Source of the DNA: an uncultured Gammaproteobacteria bacterium
Lineage (GTDB): Bacteria > Pseudomonadota > Gammaproteobacteria > Pseudomonadales > Pseudohongiellaceae
Reading direction: 5' to 3'
Length of the DNA stretch: 55,766 bases
Assembly (NCBI GenBank): GCA_913061515.1
Contig: CAJXSF010000017.1
Span: 1 to 55,766, forward strand
Shown here one piece after another: positions 53,798 to 55,766 of the stretch (the stretch's first letter is position 1; every line of letters starts with the position of its first letter). The notes beneath the pieces are model-generated. The model did not search any database. It saw only the letters and a list, made by a program, of their open reading frames with translations, and had not been told where the DNA came from. The translations under genes and the position numbers were made by a program.

Positions 53798-53825
53798 GAG
53801 GCTTAACTCTCTGTTTAGACGACGT

Positions 53826-54692
53826 TTAATTTTCAGTCTCGGGCTGCGAGGCGACGAGAGCTTGTACTTTTAACAGCCGAATTTGTCGGCTGTCGGCATT
53901 GAGTACAGTGAATTCAAAATTTCCGATCTCGGCTTTCTCGTCTCGCTCAGGAATATGATTGAGGTGTTGTAATACGAGGCCGCCTATAGTGTCTACTTCA
54001 TGGTCATTGAAGTCGCTGCCAAATTGTTCGTTGAAGTCGGCTATAGGCGTTAGTGCTTTGACTATAAACGTTTTAGCATCGACCCGTTTAATATAGCTTT
54101 CATCATCGACATCATATTCGTCATCAATCTCACCGACGATTTGCTCCAATACATCTTCAATAGTGACGACGCCGCAAGGGCTGCCGTACTCGTCTATGAC
54201 GACGGCCATGTGGTTGCGATTCTCTCGAAATTCATTGAGCAGCACATTGAGCCGTTTGCTTTCCGGAACAAAGGTTGCAGGACGCACAATATCTTTGAGG
54301 TCAAAATTTCCTGAGTTTTTTCGTGCAGCAAACCGAAGTAGGTCTTTCGCTAATAGAATTCCAATGATTGAATCTGAGTTTTCGGCAAGTACAGGAAAGC
54401 GAGAGTGTGAGACGGTGATTACTTTATCGAGCACTTCATCAAGGGAGTCTTGTGCTGAGACGGTAATGACTTGTGGGCGCGGAATCATAATTTCGCGCAC
54501 CTGCATTTTTGATACTTGTAATGCGCCTTCGATGATCGACAAGGCATCGGTATCAAGCACATTGTCTTGCTCGGCATTGCGCAGCAGTTCTAATAGGCTT
54601 TTCGTGTCTGTTGGTTCGTCTGAGAAAATTTGCGCAATTTTATCGATCCATGACCTTGGCCTTGGATCGATGCTCGCTTGTTCTTCGCTCAT
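53826..54692 (-). CDS. corC: CorC/YbeX family CBS-domain protein
   Basis: 288 residues. Two CBS domains (about 68-185; VREIMIPRPQVITV, DEYGSPCGVVTIEDVLEQIVGEI) and a C-terminal CorC_HlyC domain. No transmembrane DUF21 domain, so it is the soluble YbeX type, linked to magnesium or cobalt efflux and ribosome maturation. It follows ybeY by 53 bp as in most gammaproteobacteria. The lnt gene that often follows is missing here. Confidence 0.95.
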   Translation of the reverse strand: MSEEQASIDPRPRSWIDKIAQIFSDEPTDTKSLLELLRNAEQDNVLDTDALSIIEGALQVSKMQVREIMIPRPQVITVSAQDSLDEVLDKVITVSHSRFPVLAENSDSIIGILLAKDLLRFAARKNSGNFDLKDIVRPATFVPESKRLNVLLNEFRENRNHMAVVIDEYGSPCGVVTIEDVLEQIVGEIDDEYDVDDESYIKRVDAKTFIVKALTPIADFNEQFGSDFNDHEVDTIGGLVLQHLNHIPERDEKAEIGNFEFTVLNADSRQIRLLKVQALVASQPETEN

Positions 54693-54745
54693 TGTTAAAA
54701 ATTGCTCCTACTGTTTCGATGAAACGGCAATTGACTCGTTAAGGT

Positions 54746-55243
54746 CTATGCTGTGGCGTGCTCGACTAAATAGGGGTCTGGAAACCCTAAGCTCGCGAGA
54801 ATTTGACGTTCGATAGATTCCATTTCTTCTGCTTCGGCTTCATCGATATGATCAAACCCATGAAGATGTAACACACCATGCACTAACATGTGCGCCCAAT
54901 GGGCTTGGCTAGGCTTTTCTTGTTCTAAGGCTTCTCGCTCTACAACTTGTGCGCAAATGGCGAGATCTCCTAAAGGGAGTTCATCGAGACTTGCTAAAAC
55001 AGCCTTTGGTAATTCGCAGCCGAATGAAAGCACATTGGTTGCGTAATTTTTATGACGATAGGTGTTGTTGAGCTGGGCCGACTCTTCTTCATCGACTATG
55101 CGTACCCCAAGACGAATAGCTTTCGCATTGTCGCGATTGGGTAGGTGTGCCAACACACTTTCGATCCATCTGAGGAACTCTGGCTCGGCTGGTATGGCGG
55201 CAACTTGCGGACAGTTGTTTTCAAAATCAAGCGTCGCGCTCAT
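54746..55243 (-). CDS. ybeY: Endoribonuclease YbeY (rRNA maturation)
   Basis: 165 residues from ATG 55243, preceded by AGGATCAGGG. An ATG at 55264 is an alternative. The zinc motif HxxxHxxGxDH reads [28 protein letters not shown] precedes it. It is the metal-dependent RNase of 16S rRNA 3' end maturation and quality control. It overlaps the phoH 3' end by 17 bases. Confidence 0.96.
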   Translation of the reverse strand: MSATLDFENNCPQVAAIPAEPEFLRWIESVLAHLPNRDNAKAIRLGVRIVDEEESAQLNNTYRHKNYATNVLSFGCELPKAVLASLDELPLGDLAICAQVVEREALEQEKPSQAHWAHMLVHGVLHLHGFDHIDEAEAEEMESIERQILASLGFPDPYLVEHATA

Positions 55244-55735
55244 GACCCTGATCCTGTTTGCCATCTTGGCCAGCTAGTGGGGTAATGCTTTTTTGATCGT
55301 AGCGGTCGTAAGCTTCCACGATGCGTTGTACAAGGTTGTGACGAACAACGTCTTTCGAATCGAACCAAGTAAAACCGACGCCATCGATATCTTTTAAAAC
55401 TTGTGTCACGTGAACTAAGCCTGAGCGAGTTCCTTTAGGTAAATCGATTTGCGTGACATCCCCAGTAATAACGGCAGTGGACCCGAAACCCAAACGCGTT
55501 AAAAACATTTTCATTTGTGATGTTGTAGTGTTCTGGCTCTCATCCAGAATAATGAAGGAGTTATTCAAAGTTCGACCACGCATATAGGCCAGCGGTGCGA
55601 TCTCAATGACATTTTTTTCAATGAGACGGCCAACTCGCTCAACACCAAGCATCTCGTACAAGGCATCATAGAGAGGGCGAAGATAGGGGTCGACTTTTTG
55701 CGTCAAATCTCCGGGTAGAAAGCCCAGTTTTTCAC
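55227..55735 (-). CDS. phoH: PhoH-like ATPase, C-terminal part (5' end missing)
   Basis: About 169 residues remain, beginning at the adapter junction with [22 protein letters not shown], which is mid-gene in YbeZ-type PhoH proteins. Walker [10 protein letters not shown] (usually LDEAQN), then [24 protein letters not shown], are present. The Walker A part is off the contig. PhoH/YbeZ is an ATPase working with YbeY in RNA metabolism. A start at 55706 would be a TTG inside the domain and is not real. Confidence 0.92.
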
Positions 55736-55766
55736 CTGTCTCTTATACACATCTGACGCTGCCGAC
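55736..55766 (-). other. Illumina Nextera i5-side adapter (artefact)
   Basis: 55736-55754 is the complement of the Tn5 mosaic end (ctgtctcttatacacatct), followed by gacgctgccgac, the Nextera read-1 side. Untrimmed library sequence, so not genome. Confidence 0.98.

Overview
The window is one contig of bacterial chromosome lying between two pieces of Illumina Nextera adapter (1-50 and 55736-55766). Genuine sequence therefore runs from 51 to 55735, and the first and last genes (ampG, phoH) are cut by library or assembly ends, not by biology. The gene set (groESL behind a sigma-32 promoter, class I fumarase, a FabY-type ketoacyl synthase, greB, dinB, serC/serA, fadE and the proA-nadD-rsfS-rlmH-mrdA-mrdB-rlpA-dacA-ybeD-lipB-lipA order followed by holA-lptE-corC-ybeY-phoH) points to a gammaproteobacterium with a Pseudomonas-like envelope gene order. 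I cannot name a genus from the sequence alone. No insertion sequence, prophage, CRISPR array or rRNA was seen. There is one tRNA, tRNA-Leu(UAG).

Layout: 51-3.6 kb holds ampG (3' part), fxsA and groES-groEL. 3.8-12.4 kb is the accessory region and the most interesting part. It contains a secreted c-type cytochrome fused to a PHM/DBM-like type II copper monooxygenase, a translationally coupled secreted partner, and two paralogous secreted proteins of an unrecognised family on either side. After an AGCS amino-acid symporter comes a second, split version of the same chemistry on the minus strand: a stand-alone PHM-like protein, then a redoxin-like domain fused to the same cytochrome c module. 12.4-12.8 kb is a 381-bp regulatory gap with several palindromes. 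12.8-31.4 kb is mostly housekeeping: Fe-SOD, tRNA-Leu, a VWA/J-domain pair, crotonase, fumarase/fabY, peptidoglycan hydrolases, HPF, GreB with a GlxA-type regulator, Pol IV, serine biosynthesis, a metallo-beta-lactamase-fold hydrolase, a GIY-YIG protein and a TudS/YbgA protein.

31.5-42.0 kb is the conserved cell-shape, NAD and lipoate cluster, all on the plus strand. 42.0-52.2 kb separates lipA from holA and carries a secreted cyclophilin, an NSS transporter, a class V aminotransferase, a GST, a membrane class III nucleotide cyclase lacking one catalytic residue, an ICMT-like methyltransferase overlapping an unknown protein, DUF4404 and FadE. 52.2-55.7 kb is the minus-strand holA, lptE, corC, ybeY, phoH group, from which leuS and lnt are absent at their usual place.

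Working together: the rod-elongation pair (MrdA/MrdB), RlpA, DacA, MltB, VanY-type peptidase and AmpG cover wall growth and recycling. LipB/LipA, SerA/SerC, ProA, NadD and fumarase are central metabolism. The two copper-monooxygenase loci look like exported heme/copper oxidative machinery of unknown substrate and are the best candidate for an undescribed system.
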